Shown: one piece after another, positions 26,215 to 35,476 of the stretch
Position numbering within the stretch: the stretch's first letter is position 1
Layout of the letters: each line of letters begins with the position of its first letter
Assembly (NCBI RefSeq): GCF_009659625.1
Contig: NZ_VOIW01000008.1
Span: 62,001 to 126,000, forward strand
Source of the DNA: Pseudomonas haemolytica
Lineage (GTDB): Bacteria > Pseudomonadota > Gammaproteobacteria > Pseudomonadales > Pseudomonadaceae
Reading direction: 5' to 3'
Length of the DNA stretch: 64,000 nt
The notes under the pieces: model-generated
What the model was told of the DNA's origin: nothing
The model's input: the letters and a program-made list of their open reading frames with translations, nothing else
Database searches by the model: none
Made by a program: the position numbers and the translations under genes

Positions 26215-27447
26215 CTACCGTGGGTGTTTCAACCATTCCAGGACACCACGCCCAGCCGCCCGACCGCTGGCAAAACATCCTGTCAGTAAGTACCCGCCGG
26301 TCGGCGCTTCCCAATCGAGCATTTCCCCCGCACAAAACACACCGGGTACTTGCTTGAGCATCAGTCGTTCATCCAATGCTTCAAAGGGCACGCCGCCGGC
26401 GGTACTGATCGCCTCATCCAGTGGGCGGGTCTTCACCAGTGTCAGGGGCAGGGCCTTGATATCCACAGCCAACTTCACCGGGTCTTGGAAGTGTTCAGCC
26501 GGCGCCAGCTCGCGCAACAGCGCTGATTTGACCCCGTCCAACCCCAACTGACTGTGCAAATGCTTGCTCATCGACCGCGAGCCACGGGGCTTGGCCAATG
26601 CTGCCTGCACGTTGTCCAGCGGCTTGCTCGGCAGCAGGTCGATATGCACCGTGGCCGCCCCGTCACGGTTGATCGCTTCACGAATCGGCGCCGACAGTGC
26701 GTAGATCAAACTGCCTTCGATACCGGTGGCGGTGATCACGCATTCACCCAGCCGAGGCGGATCATCCGCCAGGCCAATGGCGACGTTTTTCAACGGCGCG
26801 CCAGCGAATTTGCTGACCATCAACTCGCTCCAGGCCGACACCTCGAAACCACAGTTGCTCGGCTGCAACCGCGCGTAGGGCACGCCCTTGTCTTCCAGCA
26901 CTTTGAGCCAGGCTCCGTCGGAACCCAGGCGCGACCAACTGCCGCCGCCCAGGGCCAGCAGCACGGCATCGCTGTGGACAACTTTATCGCCGTCCGGGCT
27001 GTGGATAAGTAAGCCGCCCTCGGCATTCCAGCCCAGCCAACGATGACGCGTGTGGATAACCACGCCTTGATCACGCAGGCGTTTAAGCCAGGCGCGCAGC
27101 AGGGGAGCGGCTTTCATATCCGTCGGAAACACCCGCCCTGAGGTGCCGATAAACGTTTGAATGCCCAAGCCATGAATCCACTTGCAAAGCGCCTGGGCCC
27201 CAAACGAGCGTAACAACGGCGCCATGTGCGGTGCACGTTCGGCGTAGCGTGACAGAAACGCAGGGTAGGCTTCGGAATGGGTGATATTCATGCCGCCGAC
27301 ACCGGCGAGCAGGAACTTGCGGCCCACCGAGGGCATGCCGTCGTACAGGTCCACACCCACGCCTGCCTGGCTCAAGACTTCGGCGGCCATCAGCCCGGCG
27401 GGGCCGCCGCCGATAATGGTGACGTGTTGAGAAGGGGTCTGAGGCAT
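26215..27447 (-). CDS. TIGR03862 family flavoprotein (HI0933-like)
   Basis: A 410-residue FAD-dependent oxidoreductase. The N-terminal dinucleotide site is VTIIGGGPAGLMAAEVLSQAG (about 9-29), then GRKFLLAGVGGMNITHSE, the HI0933/BaiN-type signature. Further blocks are LLALGGGSWSRLGSDG, TATGIEGSLIYAL and the C-terminal FAD block FCAGEMLDWEAPTGGYLLTG. The substrate is unknown. Unusually, three DnaA-box sequences lie within its coding sequence at 26973-27059, using the rare codons GTT and CTT (see the regulatory feature). Confidence 0.87.
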   Translation of the reverse strand: MPQTPSQHVTIIGGGPAGLMAAEVLSQAGVGVDLYDGMPSVGRKFLLAGVGGMNITHSEAYPAFLSRYAERAPHMAPLLRSFGAQALCKWIHGLGIQTFIGTSGRVFPTDMKAAPLLRAWLKRLRDQGVVIHTRHRWLGWNAEGGLLIHSPDGDKVVHSDAVLLALGGGSWSRLGSDGAWLKVLEDKGVPYARLQPSNCGFEVSAWSELMVSKFAGAPLKNVAIGLADDPPRLGECVITATGIEGSLIYALSAPIREAINRDGAATVHIDLLPSKPLDNVQAALAKPRGSRSMSKHLHSQLGLDGVKSALLRELAPAEHFQDPVKLAVDIKALPLTLVKTRPLDEAISTAGGVPFEALDERLMLKQVPGVFCAGEMLDWEAPTGGYLLTGCFASGRAAGRGVLEWLKHPR

Positions 27448-27606
27448 GGCAGGCTACGGTCGCTTGAATAGGCCGAGCATTCTACCCGACGAAGGCGCGG
27501 CTGCCTGATCAAAAAACGTACACTTTCCTACAGGCCATACGGTTGCTAGCGTGTAGGCGCTTACGCTCAAGTTATCCACAGGCCGTTCCACAGGCATTGT
27601 GGGTAA
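26973..27606. promoter_or_regulatory. Cluster of five DnaA-box-like sites
   Basis: TGTGGATAA occurs at 27000-27008 and 27051-27059, and TTATCCACA at 27572-27580; these are perfect matches to the DnaA box. TGTGGACAA (26973-26981) and TGTGGGTAA (27598-27606) each differ by one base. Three sites lie in the flavoprotein gene and two in the short gap before it. Only one other perfect box was noticed elsewhere in the window, at 38832-38840. This may be a DnaA titration or reactivation site rather than an origin. Confidence 0.4.
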
Positions 27607-27616
27607 CGCCCACCGT

Positions 27617-28537
27617 TCAATGACAACCTGATGACGTCCATACCCGTTGTGCGCTGTGGTGCAGGATGCCGTGGCGGCGGGCAAGCGCCGGGCGGTCTTT
27701 GCTGTAGCCGCCGCCGATCACGCCCATCACCGCAATGTCGCGGCCCAGGCAGTGGCGCATCACGCTTTCATCGCGGGCGGCGACGCCTTCATCGGTCAGC
27801 TTGAGGTAACCGAGGGCGTCATCTTTGTGCACATCCACGCCGGCGTCGTACAGCACCAGGTCGGGCTGGTAGAGCGGCAACAGGTAGTTGAGCGCGTCGT
27901 CCACCACCTTGAGGTAATCGGCATCGCCCATGCCCATGGGCAGCGGGATGTCCCAGTCGCTCTGGGCCTTGCGTGCGGGGAAGTTCTTTTCACAGTGCAG
28001 CGACACGGTGATGGCGTCCGGCGTGTCGTGGAGGATGCGTGCGGTGCCGTCGCCCTGGTGCACGTCGCAGTCGAAGATCAGCACGCGATTGACTCGGCCG
28101 CTGGCCAGCAGGTAGTGGCTGATCACCGCCAAGTCATTAAAGATGCAAAAGCCCGCCGGGTAATCGTAGTGGGCGTGGTGGGTACCGCCGGCCAGATGGC
28201 AGGCCAGGCCATGTTCGAGGGCTTGCTCGGCCGCCAGTATCGACCCGCCTACTGCTCGCACGGTGCGGCGGGCCAGGGCTTCGCTCCAGGGCAGGCCGAG
28301 GCGGCGTTGGTCTTCGCGGGACAATTGGCCGCTCATGTAGCGTTCGATATACCCAGGTTCATGGGCCAGGGCCAGAATGTCTGCGGGGCACAGCTGCGGG
28401 CGCAGCAACTGGCTGTCCTCGGTCAGGCCACTGTCCACCAGGTGATCTCGCAGCAAGCGAAACTTGTCCATGGGGAACCGGTGGTCCGCCGGGAACTCAG
28501 GGCTGTAGTCTTCGTGGTAGATCAATGGCAAGGGCAT
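27617..28537 (-). CDS. Histone-deacetylase-family (acetoin-utilisation type) hydrolase
   Basis: A 306-residue zinc amidohydrolase of the class II HDAC/AcuC superfamily. The active site is complete: paired histidines in GGTHHAHYDYPAGFCIFND (about 135-153), zinc ligands in IFDCDVHQGDGTA and LYDAGVDVHKDD, and the transition-state Tyr in GGGYSKDRP. Bacterial members deacetylate small acetylated amines or proteins. The start at 28537 (MPLPLIYHEDYSPEFPADHR) gives the family N-terminus. It is divergent from the GNAT gene at 28615, an acetylase/deacetylase pairing that may be coincidental. Confidence 0.88.
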   Translation of the reverse strand: MPLPLIYHEDYSPEFPADHRFPMDKFRLLRDHLVDSGLTEDSQLLRPQLCPADILALAHEPGYIERYMSGQLSREDQRRLGLPWSEALARRTVRAVGGSILAAEQALEHGLACHLAGGTHHAHYDYPAGFCIFNDLAVISHYLLASGRVNRVLIFDCDVHQGDGTARILHDTPDAITVSLHCEKNFPARKAQSDWDIPLPMGMGDADYLKVVDDALNYLLPLYQPDLVLYDAGVDVHKDDALGYLKLTDEGVAARDESVMRHCLGRDIAVMGVIGGGYSKDRPALARRHGILHHSAQRVWTSSGCH

Positions 28538-28614
28538 GGGATTTTCTGACGGGAACCTGCGAAGGATCTTAACAGCGCTGTACACTCACGCACATGGCAA
28601 GGCAGGGGGGACCC

Positions 28615-29184
28615 ATGGAGCCGATACTGGAATTGGAAAGTGCACGGCTGGTGCTGCGCCAATGGCGCGACAGCGACCTCACGGAGTTTGCGCGCATGTG
28701 CGCCGACTCGCAGGTGATGCGTTATTTCCCGGCTAAGTTGAGCCACTTGGAAAGCGCCGCGCTGATCGGCCGGATTCGCGGGCATTTCGCGGAATACGGC
28801 TTTGGTTTTTGGGCCTTGCAGCGCAAGGATACCGGCGAATTTATCGGCCTGACCGGGTTGCAGAACGTCAGCTTCGAAGCTGGCTTTACCCCGGCGGTTG
28901 AAATCGGCTGGCGCCTGGCCCGCGAGCATTGGGGCCTGGGCTATGCCAGCGAGGCGGCCTGGACCGCGCTGCGCTGTGGCTTTGATCGCTTGCAACTGGA
29001 TGAAATTCTCGCCTTCACCACCGAGACCAATCTGCCCTCACAAAAAGTCATGCAGGCCATCGGCATGCATTACGATCCGCAGGCAGATTTTGAACACCCC
29101 AAGGTCGCAGCCGATGACCCGCTGCGCCATCATGTTTTGTACCGCATCACCCGCGCCCAATGGTTGGACACGCTGCACGGATAA
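28615..29184 (+). CDS. RimJ/RimL-type GNAT acetyltransferase
   Basis: A 189-residue N-acetyltransferase. It starts at ATG 28615 (MEPILELESARLVLRQWRDS); an in-frame ATG at 28594 would add seven residues. Features are TERLxLR-like ESARLVLRQW, the acetyl-CoA motif REHWGLGYASEAAWTAL and TTETNLPSQKVMQAIGM. It likely acetylates a protein N-terminus or small amine. It is followed 38 bases later by tesB on the same strand. Confidence 0.85.
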   Translation: MEPILELESARLVLRQWRDSDLTEFARMCADSQVMRYFPAKLSHLESAALIGRIRGHFAEYGFGFWALQRKDTGEFIGLTGLQNVSFEAGFTPAVEIGWRLAREHWGLGYASEAAWTALRCGFDRLQLDEILAFTTETNLPSQKVMQAIGMHYDPQADFEHPKVAADDPLRHHVLYRITRAQWLDTLHG

Positions 29185-29222
29185 GCAGCCCGGAATGCCC
29201 TATTGATTGTAGGAGTTGCTCT

Positions 29223-30092
29223 ATGAGCCAAGTATTGGAAGATCTGGTGGACTTGCTGACCCTGGAGCCGATCGAGGAGAACCTCTTTCGTGGCCGCAGC
29301 CAGGACCTGGGCTTTCGCCAGTTGTTTGGTGGCCAGGTACTCGGCCAGTCGCTGTCGGCGGCCAGCCAGACCGTAGAAGAGGCGCGGCATGTGCATTCCC
29401 TGCACGGTTATTTCCTGCGCCCTGGCGACGCCGCCTTGCCGGTGGTGTATTCGGTAGACCGCGTGCGCGACGGTGGCAGCTTCAGCACTCGGCGGGTGAC
29501 GGCGATCCAGAAGGGCCATCCGATCTTCACGTGCACCACCTCGTTCCAGTACGACGAACAAGGCTTCGATCACCAGACCACCATGCCGGTGGTGGTCGGC
29601 CCGGAAAACCTGCCGTCGGAGCTGGAGCTGACCAAGCAACGTGCGCACCTGATCCCCGAGCACATGCGCGACAAGCTGCTGTGCCCCAAGCCTATCGAGG
29701 TGCGCCCGGTCACCGAGAAAGACCCGTTCAACCCGCAGCCGTCCGATCCGGTCAAGTACGTGTGGTTTCGTGCCGACGGCGCCTTGGCGGACTCGCCAGC
29801 GCTGCATAAGTACCTGCTGGCCTACGCCTCGGACTTCGGCCTGCTGACGACTTCGTTGCTGCCCCATGGCAAGACCGTGTGGCAGAAAGACATGCAGGTC
29901 GCCAGCCTTGACCACGCGCTGTGGTTCCACGCTGACCTGCGCGCCGATGACTGGTTGCTGTATGCCATGGACAGCCCATGGGCCGGCAACACCCGGGGTT
30001 TCTCCCGGGGCAGCGTGTACAACCGCGCCGGGCAACTGGTGGCGTCGGTGACCCAGGAAGGTTTGATTCGCCATCGCAAGGACTGGGCATGA
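29223..30092 (+). CDS. tesB: Acyl-CoA thioesterase II
   Basis: A 289-residue tandem hot-dog thioesterase cleaving acyl-CoA to CoA and fatty acid. ATG 29223 follows TAGGAG. The catalytic triad region of E. coli TesB is largely retained: Asp in YASDFGLL and Gln in VTQEGLIRH, with Ser in MQVASLDHALWFH replacing the usual Thr. The first hot-dog domain has FGGQVLGQSLSAASQTV. It shares an ATGA overlap with the HAD gene, so the two are translationally coupled. Confidence 0.94.
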   Translation: MSQVLEDLVDLLTLEPIEENLFRGRSQDLGFRQLFGGQVLGQSLSAASQTVEEARHVHSLHGYFLRPGDAALPVVYSVDRVRDGGSFSTRRVTAIQKGHPIFTCTTSFQYDEQGFDHQTTMPVVVGPENLPSELELTKQRAHLIPEHMRDKLLCPKPIEVRPVTEKDPFNPQPSDPVKYVWFRADGALADSPALHKYLLAYASDFGLLTTSLLPHGKTVWQKDMQVASLDHALWFHADLRADDWLLYAMDSPWAGNTRGFSRGSVYNRAGQLVASVTQEGLIRHRKDWA

Positions 30093-30676
30093 GTCTGTCG
30101 GACGTTAAGCATTGGGTGTTCGACATGGACGGCACCCTCACGGTGGCGGTGCATGATTTTGGCGCCATTCGCGTGGCATTGGACATTCCGCCTGAGGACG
30201 ACATCCTCACGCACCTGGCAGCCTTGCCGGCGCCGGTTGCTGCGGCCAAGCATGCCTGGTTGCTGGAGCATGAGCGCGAGTTGGCACTGGGTTCGGTCGC
30301 GGCTGAAGGCGCGGTAGAACTGGTGCGTGAGCTGGCCGGGCGTGGTTATCGCCTGGGCATTCTGACCCGCAATGCGCGCGAGCTGGCGCACGTGACGTTA
30401 GAGGCGATTGGCCTGGCGGACTGCTTTGCCATCGAGGATGTACTGGGGCGTGATGATGCGCCGCATAAGCCTGACCCGGGTGGGTTGTTGAAACTGGCGG
30501 CGGCGTGGGGTGTGGCGCCGAGCGAGATGGTGATGGTCGGGGATTATCGTTTTGACCTGGACTGTGGCCGGGCGGCGGGGGCCAGGACAGTGTTGGTCAA
30601 CCTGCCGGAAAATCCATGGCCGGAGTTGGCGGATTGGCATGCCAAGGATTGCTCGGTACTGCGTCAAATGATCTAG
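30089..30676 (+). CDS. HAD-family hydrolase
   Basis: A 195-residue haloacid-dehalogenase-type phosphatase. Motif I is FDMDGTLT (about 10-17), motif II is LTRNARE, and motif III/IV is HKPDPGGL with MVGDYRFDLDCGRAAG. The cap is short and helical, as in phosphoglycolate phosphatase-like proteins. The start ATG (30089) overlaps the tesB stop (ATGA). The substrate is unknown; a small phosphate ester is probable. Confidence 0.88.
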   Translation: MSLSDVKHWVFDMDGTLTVAVHDFGAIRVALDIPPEDDILTHLAALPAPVAAAKHAWLLEHERELALGSVAAEGAVELVRELAGRGYRLGILTRNARELAHVTLEAIGLADCFAIEDVLGRDDAPHKPDPGGLLKLAAAWGVAPSEMVMVGDYRFDLDCGRAAGARTVLVNLPENPWPELADWHAKDCSVLRQMI

Positions 30677-30692
30677 CCAAGGCAATGGACTC

Positions 30693-30726
30693 AAATGTGG
30701 GAGGGGACTTGCTCCCTCCCACATTT
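30693..30726. repeat. Single REP hairpin
   Basis: AAATGTGGGAGGGG and CCCTCCCACATTTT flank ACTTGCT. It lies between the convergent HAD and alpha/beta-hydrolase genes. Confidence 0.9.
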
Positions 30727-30746
30727 TGATCGGGTTCCTTCAGGTG

Positions 30747-31733
30747 CTACTGGGCAAACAGCACCTTTTCTCCCTCTGGCGAAGTAAACATCTTATCCCC
30801 GTCATGCCCCACCCCCGGCACTTCCACCAGCTTGTGACTCAACTGCGGATGGCGCAGCTTGAGGTAGTCAAAGTAGTGATGCCCACGGATCAGCCGGTAC
30901 GCACCCTGCGCCTCGGCCTCGCAGCCTTTATCCAATGCCGGGTGGTTGGGGTCGGTGTCTTGCTGGCCCAACAGGTAAGTGATGTCGCGTGAAACGTAGG
31001 CGTGTTCCAGTTGCTGGGCGCCTCGGTCACCCACGTAATCCGGCAGGTTTTGCATGCCGTATTTCCAGTCATTGAAACCTGGGCAACTGGCCGTATCGAA
31101 CGGCACCGGCCGCTGCGGGCTGAAGTAGGCGTAGGAGGAGGGGTTGGCGACCACATACCGCAGGCGGATGCCTTCGGTTTGCAGCAACGGGTGGTCGTGG
31201 CCGGTGAGGGCAAAGCGCTGCACCACTTGACCGCCGCCGGAATGGCCGGCGACCACGATTTCTTTCAGCGCCGGGAACAGCGTGCGGTTGCCCAGGTGCT
31301 TGATGATCTGGTCGAGGGCGCCGTAGGAGCTGATCTGGCCTGGGCCGGTGGAGGGTTCACCGGCCATCCAGTCGTTGCCCTTCCAACGCAGCACCTGATT
31401 GCCCAAGTGATTGCCCTTCACATCCGCCTGATTGAGAAACTGCGGCGCGATCACCAGCGTGTTGGCAGCAACCCGGGCGTGTTCGGCGGCGTCTTCGCCA
31501 CTGTGCAGGTAGGTCTGCGCATTGCGCAGGCGCCCGTGCACGATGATAAGCGCGCGGGTGACCTTGGGTAACGGCTGACGCCAGTCCTGGCTCAAGCCGA
31601 GGCTGAGGTCGCCGGCCTCCAGGTGAAAGCGATCGGGGCTGACCACCTTGACGCCGTGCGTTTTCTCGTCGGCCCAAGTGGTGGTGCAACAGCTGGCTAC
31701 CAACCCCAGCACTAACCCCAATCGTCTATTCAT
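30747..31733 (-). CDS. Exported alpha/beta-hydrolase
   Basis: A 328-residue protein with a signal peptide (MNRRLGLVLGLVASCCTTTWA). The nucleophile elbow is VVAGHSGGGQVV (Ser at about 170), the acid probably lies in LLGQQDTDPNH, and the catalytic His in PGVGHDGDKMF. The start of the hydrolase fold has ALIIVHGRLRNAQTYL. Its ATG directly abuts the stop of the upstream metallopeptidase gene (31733/31734), so they form an operon. The substrate is unknown; an ester is likely. Confidence 0.82.
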   Translation of the reverse strand: MNRRLGLVLGLVASCCTTTWADEKTHGVKVVSPDRFHLEAGDLSLGLSQDWRQPLPKVTRALIIVHGRLRNAQTYLHSGEDAAEHARVAANTLVIAPQFLNQADVKGNHLGNQVLRWKGNDWMAGEPSTGPGQISSYGALDQIIKHLGNRTLFPALKEIVVAGHSGGGQVVQRFALTGHDHPLLQTEGIRLRYVVANPSSYAYFSPQRPVPFDTASCPGFNDWKYGMQNLPDYVGDRGAQQLEHAYVSRDITYLLGQQDTDPNHPALDKGCEAEAQGAYRLIRGHHYFDYLKLRHPQLSHKLVEVPGVGHDGDKMFTSPEGEKVLFAQ

Positions 31734-32621
31734 TCAGAGACTCTTCGCGGTAAAGGTGTCGCATTGAGAGATCTGGCCCTGGGCGAAGCCGGTCTTGAAC
31801 CAGCGCACCCGTTGGGCCGAGGTACCGTGGGTAAACGAGTCTGGCACTACGCGCCCTTGGCCCTGCTGCTGCAAGCGGTCATCGCCAATGGCGTTGGCCG
31901 CGTTCAGTGCCGCCTCGATGTCGCCGGGTTCCAGCCAGTTCAGGCGTTTCTGTGCGCGGTTGGCCCACACTCCAGCAAAGCAGTCGGCTTGCAGTTCCTG
32001 GCGTACCAGCAGGCCGCCATCGCCTTGCATCTGCCGACCCTGCTGACGCGCAGCCTGGATCTTGGACGAGATGCCCAGCAGCGTTTGCACGTGGTGCCCG
32101 ACTTCGTGGGCGATCACATAGGCCTGGGCGAATTCGCCGGATGCCTGGAAGCGTTGGGACATTTCCCGGAAGAAATCCAGGTCCAGGTACACCTGCTGGT
32201 CGGCCGGGCAGTAGAACGGGCCGCTGGCCGAGGTGGCGCCACCACAGGCGGAGTTCACCCGGCCACGGAACAGGATCAGCTTCGGGTTCTTGTAGGCCAG
32301 GCCGTTTTCCTGGAAAACCTGGCCCCAGGTGTCTTCGGTGTCGCCCAGCACGGCGCGCACGAAGTCGGCCTGCTGGTCATTGGCCGGAGGCGCCTGGCGC
32401 GGCTGGGTGCTGACCGACGGTGCCTGTTCCATTTGGCCGCTCAACTGGCCAAGGATCTGCATCGGGTCCTGGCCGGTCAACCAGCCAATGCCCACGATCA
32501 GCACGATCGCCGTCAGGCTCAGGCCCTTGCCGCCTCCAAAGCGCATGCCGCCACCGCCGCCGCCACTGTCATCGCGGGCGTCCACCACGTTGTCGCTGCG
32601 TCGGCCTTTTTTCCATAGCAT
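31734..32621 (-). CDS. ypfJ: YpfJ-type neutral zinc metallopeptidase
   Basis: A 295-residue membrane-anchored protein. The N-terminus has a Gly-rich run (DDSGGGGGGMRFGGGKG) and one transmembrane helix (about 34-50). The zinc-binding HExxH is in VIAHEVGHHVQTLLGI (about 170), and the downstream block ELQADCFAGVWAN carries the third ligand region. The C-terminus ends GTSAQRVRWFKTGFAQG. Family members are putative metallopeptidases of unknown substrate. It is followed directly by the alpha/beta-hydrolase gene. Confidence 0.9.
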   Translation of the reverse strand: MLWKKGRRSDNVVDARDDSGGGGGGMRFGGGKGLSLTAIVLIVGIGWLTGQDPMQILGQLSGQMEQAPSVSTQPRQAPPANDQQADFVRAVLGDTEDTWGQVFQENGLAYKNPKLILFRGRVNSACGGATSASGPFYCPADQQVYLDLDFFREMSQRFQASGEFAQAYVIAHEVGHHVQTLLGISSKIQAARQQGRQMQGDGGLLVRQELQADCFAGVWANRAQKRLNWLEPGDIEAALNAANAIGDDRLQQQGQGRVVPDSFTHGTSAQRVRWFKTGFAQGQISQCDTFTAKSL

Positions 32622-32666
32622 GGGAACAATCCTCTGTGTGCTAACCGTGATTGATTATGGTCGGTA

Positions 32667-33077
32667 TTAACGGCAATAGCCTTCGCCAGTGGTGACGATC
32701 AGGCAGTCTTTTTTATCCGCCAGCCATTTCAGGCCGGTGGCGGCACCGTCACCGGCGCGCAGCAGTTGTGGGCCGTCGGGGCGGTTGAAGGCGATGCCGT
32801 CTTCGGCGGCTTCACCCTTGAAGGTGCCGGAGTCGTCGGCGTCGAGGCCGTATTGCATGGTGAGCAGGTAGTGGCCGCGACCAATGCTGTCGTCCTTGGC
32901 GATGGTCAGGTTCAAGCCTTCTACGCCGATCCACTTGCCGACCCATTGATCGGTGGGTGGCGTTTGCGGCACGAGGGTGGCCTGTACGGAAGGTGGCGCG
33001 GGCTTGGGGGCTTCCTTGGCTTTATCGCAGGCGGTCAGCAGGGCGACAGCAGTCAGAACAAAGAGGATTTTTTTCAT
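32667..33077 (-). CDS. Small lipoprotein
   Basis: A 136-residue protein with a lipobox (MKKILFVLTAVALLTAC, Cys at 17), followed by a Pro/Ala linker and a compact domain (QWVGKWIGVEGLNLTIAKDD ... GEGYCR) with two more cysteines near the end, probably a disulfide. The ATG at 33077 gives a clean signal peptide; an upstream in-frame start at 33119 is rejected. Envelope location is inferred. Function unknown. Confidence 0.78.
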   Translation of the reverse strand: MKKILFVLTAVALLTACDKAKEAPKPAPPSVQATLVPQTPPTDQWVGKWIGVEGLNLTIAKDDSIGRGHYLLTMQYGLDADDSGTFKGEAAEDGIAFNRPDGPQLLRAGDGAATGLKWLADKKDCLIVTTGEGYCR

Positions 33078-33261
33078 AGCGGCAAGGCCTTGATTAAAAA
33101 GTGTGCAACGCGGGGGCAAACGTGCAGGGTTGGACTCGATTCCCGTGATTTAGTGCGCTGTTCGCCCGGTGTTTGGTTATGCTCTTGGAGCAGACGCAAG
33201 CCCGGCTGCTAGATTACCGGGTTGAGTACCACCGCGTTCAGCTCGCCAGCAAGAGAATTCA

Positions 33262-34140
33262 ATGACTGTCAGTACCCCCCTCTCAGGTGTCAACCATCCC
33301 TTCAAAGGTATTCTGCTGATTGTGGTGGCGACGTTCCTGTTCTCCAGCCACGACGCCTTGTCCAAATACCTGGCCGGGTTCTACCCCATCGTAATGGTGG
33401 TGTGGGCGCGCTACCTGGTGCACACGTTGCTGATGGCCGGGATCTTCCTGCCGCAATCGGGCTTGCGTGTGCTGCGCAGCAAGCGGCCGGGGATGCAGGT
33501 GGTGCGTGCCTTGTGCCTGTTGGGCACCAGCCTGTTTTTCACCGCGGCGTTGCATTACATCCCGCTGGCCGAAGCCACGGCGGTCAACTTTCTCGCGCCG
33601 ATCCTGGTGACCGCGCTCTCGGTGCCGCTGCTCGGTGAGCACGTGACACGTGGCCAATGGCTGGCGGTGATCTGTGGGTTTATCGGTGTGCTGGTGATCA
33701 TCCACCCGGGCGGTGAGTTGTTCACCCCAGCGGTGCTGCTGCCACTGTGTTCGGCGATGTTCTTCTGCTTCTACCAACTGCTCACGCGAATCCTCAGCCA
33801 ATACGACACGCCGACCACCAGCAACTTCTTTGCCGGCCTGTGCAACACCTTGGTGATGAGTGCGCTGGTGCCGTTCTTCTGGCAGATCCCGACGCTGTGG
33901 CATGGGGTGATGATGTTGGCCCTGGGTACCTGTGGGATGACCGCGCACCTGATGCTCACCCAGGCGTTCCGCTTTGCGGCACCGGCCTTGCTGGCGCCGT
34001 TCGGCTATTGCCAGATCGTGTTTGCGGGGTTGTTGGGCTGGCTCGTGTTCAGTCATACCCCCGATACGACCACGATGGTCGGTATCGGGGTGATTTGCAT
34101 GAGCGGGTTGGCGGCTGCCTGGCAGCAGCGGCGCAGGTAG
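33262..34140 (+). CDS. EamA/DMT-superfamily transporter
   Basis: A 292-residue inner-membrane protein with about ten transmembrane helices in two EamA repeats. The first repeat has FSSHDALSKYLAGFYPIVMVVWARYLVH, and LAEATAVNFLAPILVTALSVPLLGEHV is the family core. Exports or imports a metabolite of unknown identity. It is convergent with the quinate-block MFS gene, with only one base between the stops, so it is not obviously part of that pathway. Confidence 0.85.
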   Translation: MTVSTPLSGVNHPFKGILLIVVATFLFSSHDALSKYLAGFYPIVMVVWARYLVHTLLMAGIFLPQSGLRVLRSKRPGMQVVRALCLLGTSLFFTAALHYIPLAEATAVNFLAPILVTALSVPLLGEHVTRGQWLAVICGFIGVLVIIHPGGELFTPAVLLPLCSAMFFCFYQLLTRILSQYDTPTTSNFFAGLCNTLVMSALVPFFWQIPTLWHGVMMLALGTCGMTAHLMLTQAFRFAAPALLAPFGYCQIVFAGLLGWLVFSHTPDTTTMVGIGVICMSGLAAAWQQRRR

Positions 34141-34141
34141 A

Positions 34142-35476
34142 TCAAACGTCGACGGTAGGAATCTTGCGCGGTGCCATGAAGTACATCCACACCAGTGCGA
34201 TGAAGTACATCGCCGGGATCAGGGTGAACAACACGGTGTAGTTGTTGTTGGTCACTGTGAGAATGTGGCCGACGATCTGGGTCATGAACATGCCGCCGAT
34301 GGCCGCGCACATCCCGCCGAAGCCGAACACCGTGCTCATCATGTGCTTGGGCGTGTAATCCATCACCAGGCTCCAGATATTGGCGGTCCAGGCCTGGTGC
34401 GCGCCGATGGCCAGGGAGATGGCGAACACCGCGACCCACAGCTGGCTGGAGCCGGCTGCCATGATCACGCCGACGATGCAGCAGGCAAACAGCAGCATCG
34501 ACAGCAGCCGCGCCTTGATCGAGTTCATCCCACGGCCGATCAGGAACGACGACAGGATCCCGCCCCCCACGCTGCCGAAGTCGGCGGTCAGGTAGATGAT
34601 GATCAGCGGTATGCCCATCTGCGTCACGTTGATGCCCAGGTTGTATTGCTGGTTCAAAAACGGCGGCAGCCAGTACAGGTAGAACCAGAACACCGGTGCG
34701 GTCAGCGAGTAGGCGAGGGCGAAGGCCCAGGTGCCACGCATGCGCAGGATACGGCTGAATGGCACGCGGGGTTGTTCTGGCTCGACTTCCTGCTGCACGT
34801 AGTCCAATTCGGATTGTTTGACGGTCGGGTGGTCTTCCGGGTTGTAGTACTTCAGCCCCCAGAACAGCAGCCAGATGCCGCCGAGTGCCGACATGCACAG
34901 AAACGCTGCCTGCCAGCCCCACACGTGCAGGATCAAGGGCAGCAGCATCGGCGTCATCATCGCGCCGACGTTGGTGCCAGCGTTGAAGATACCGGTGGCA
35001 ACCGCACGCTCGCCGGCGGGGAACCACAGGCGGGTGGTCTTGACGCACGCCGGGTAGTTGGCGGCTTCGGTCAGCCCGAGGATTAACCGGCAGACCATAA
35101 AACCCACCGCCGAGGTGGCCAGGCCGTGGGCGCCGGTGGCCAGGCTCCACAACAGCACGGCGCAGAAGAACACACGCTTGACGCCGACCCGGTCGATCAA
35201 GCGGCCCTGCAGCACGAAGCCGATGGCATAGCCGACCTGGAACCAGAAGTTGATGTTGGCGTAGTCCATCGCCGTCCAGCTCATTTCCTTGGCGAGGATC
35301 GGCTGCATCACACCCAGGGCGGCACGGTCGATGTAGTTCAGCGTGGTGGCGAAGAACACCAGGGCCAGCATGCCCCAGCGCGTTTTACCCACGGCCAGGG
35401 CGCCGCGGATCTTGTCGCCGATGCCGGCGTGCGGGTTGCCCGGGCGCGTGGCCAGGGTGGAATTTTGCAGAGGCAT
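34142..35476 (-). CDS. MFS transporter, probable quinate/shikimate importer
   Basis: A 444-residue major-facilitator protein, twelve helices, of the anion:cation symporter (ACS) branch. The N-terminal helix 1 has TTLNYIDRAALGVMQPIL, and the helix 2-3 loop has GRLIDRVGVKRVF. FNAGTNVGAMMTPMLLPLIL is characteristic of ACS members. It is divergent from quiC1, and the 224-base gap between them holds a 15-bp operator-like site. Quinate, shikimate or protocatechuate is inferred as substrate from context, not from the protein itself. Confidence 0.85.
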   Translation of the reverse strand: MPLQNSTLATRPGNPHAGIGDKIRGALAVGKTRWGMLALVFFATTLNYIDRAALGVMQPILAKEMSWTAMDYANINFWFQVGYAIGFVLQGRLIDRVGVKRVFFCAVLLWSLATGAHGLATSAVGFMVCRLILGLTEAANYPACVKTTRLWFPAGERAVATGIFNAGTNVGAMMTPMLLPLILHVWGWQAAFLCMSALGGIWLLFWGLKYYNPEDHPTVKQSELDYVQQEVEPEQPRVPFSRILRMRGTWAFALAYSLTAPVFWFYLYWLPPFLNQQYNLGINVTQMGIPLIIIYLTADFGSVGGGILSSFLIGRGMNSIKARLLSMLLFACCIVGVIMAAGSSQLWVAVFAISLAIGAHQAWTANIWSLVMDYTPKHMMSTVFGFGGMCAAIGGMFMTQIVGHILTVTNNNYTVLFTLIPAMYFIALVWMYFMAPRKIPTVDV

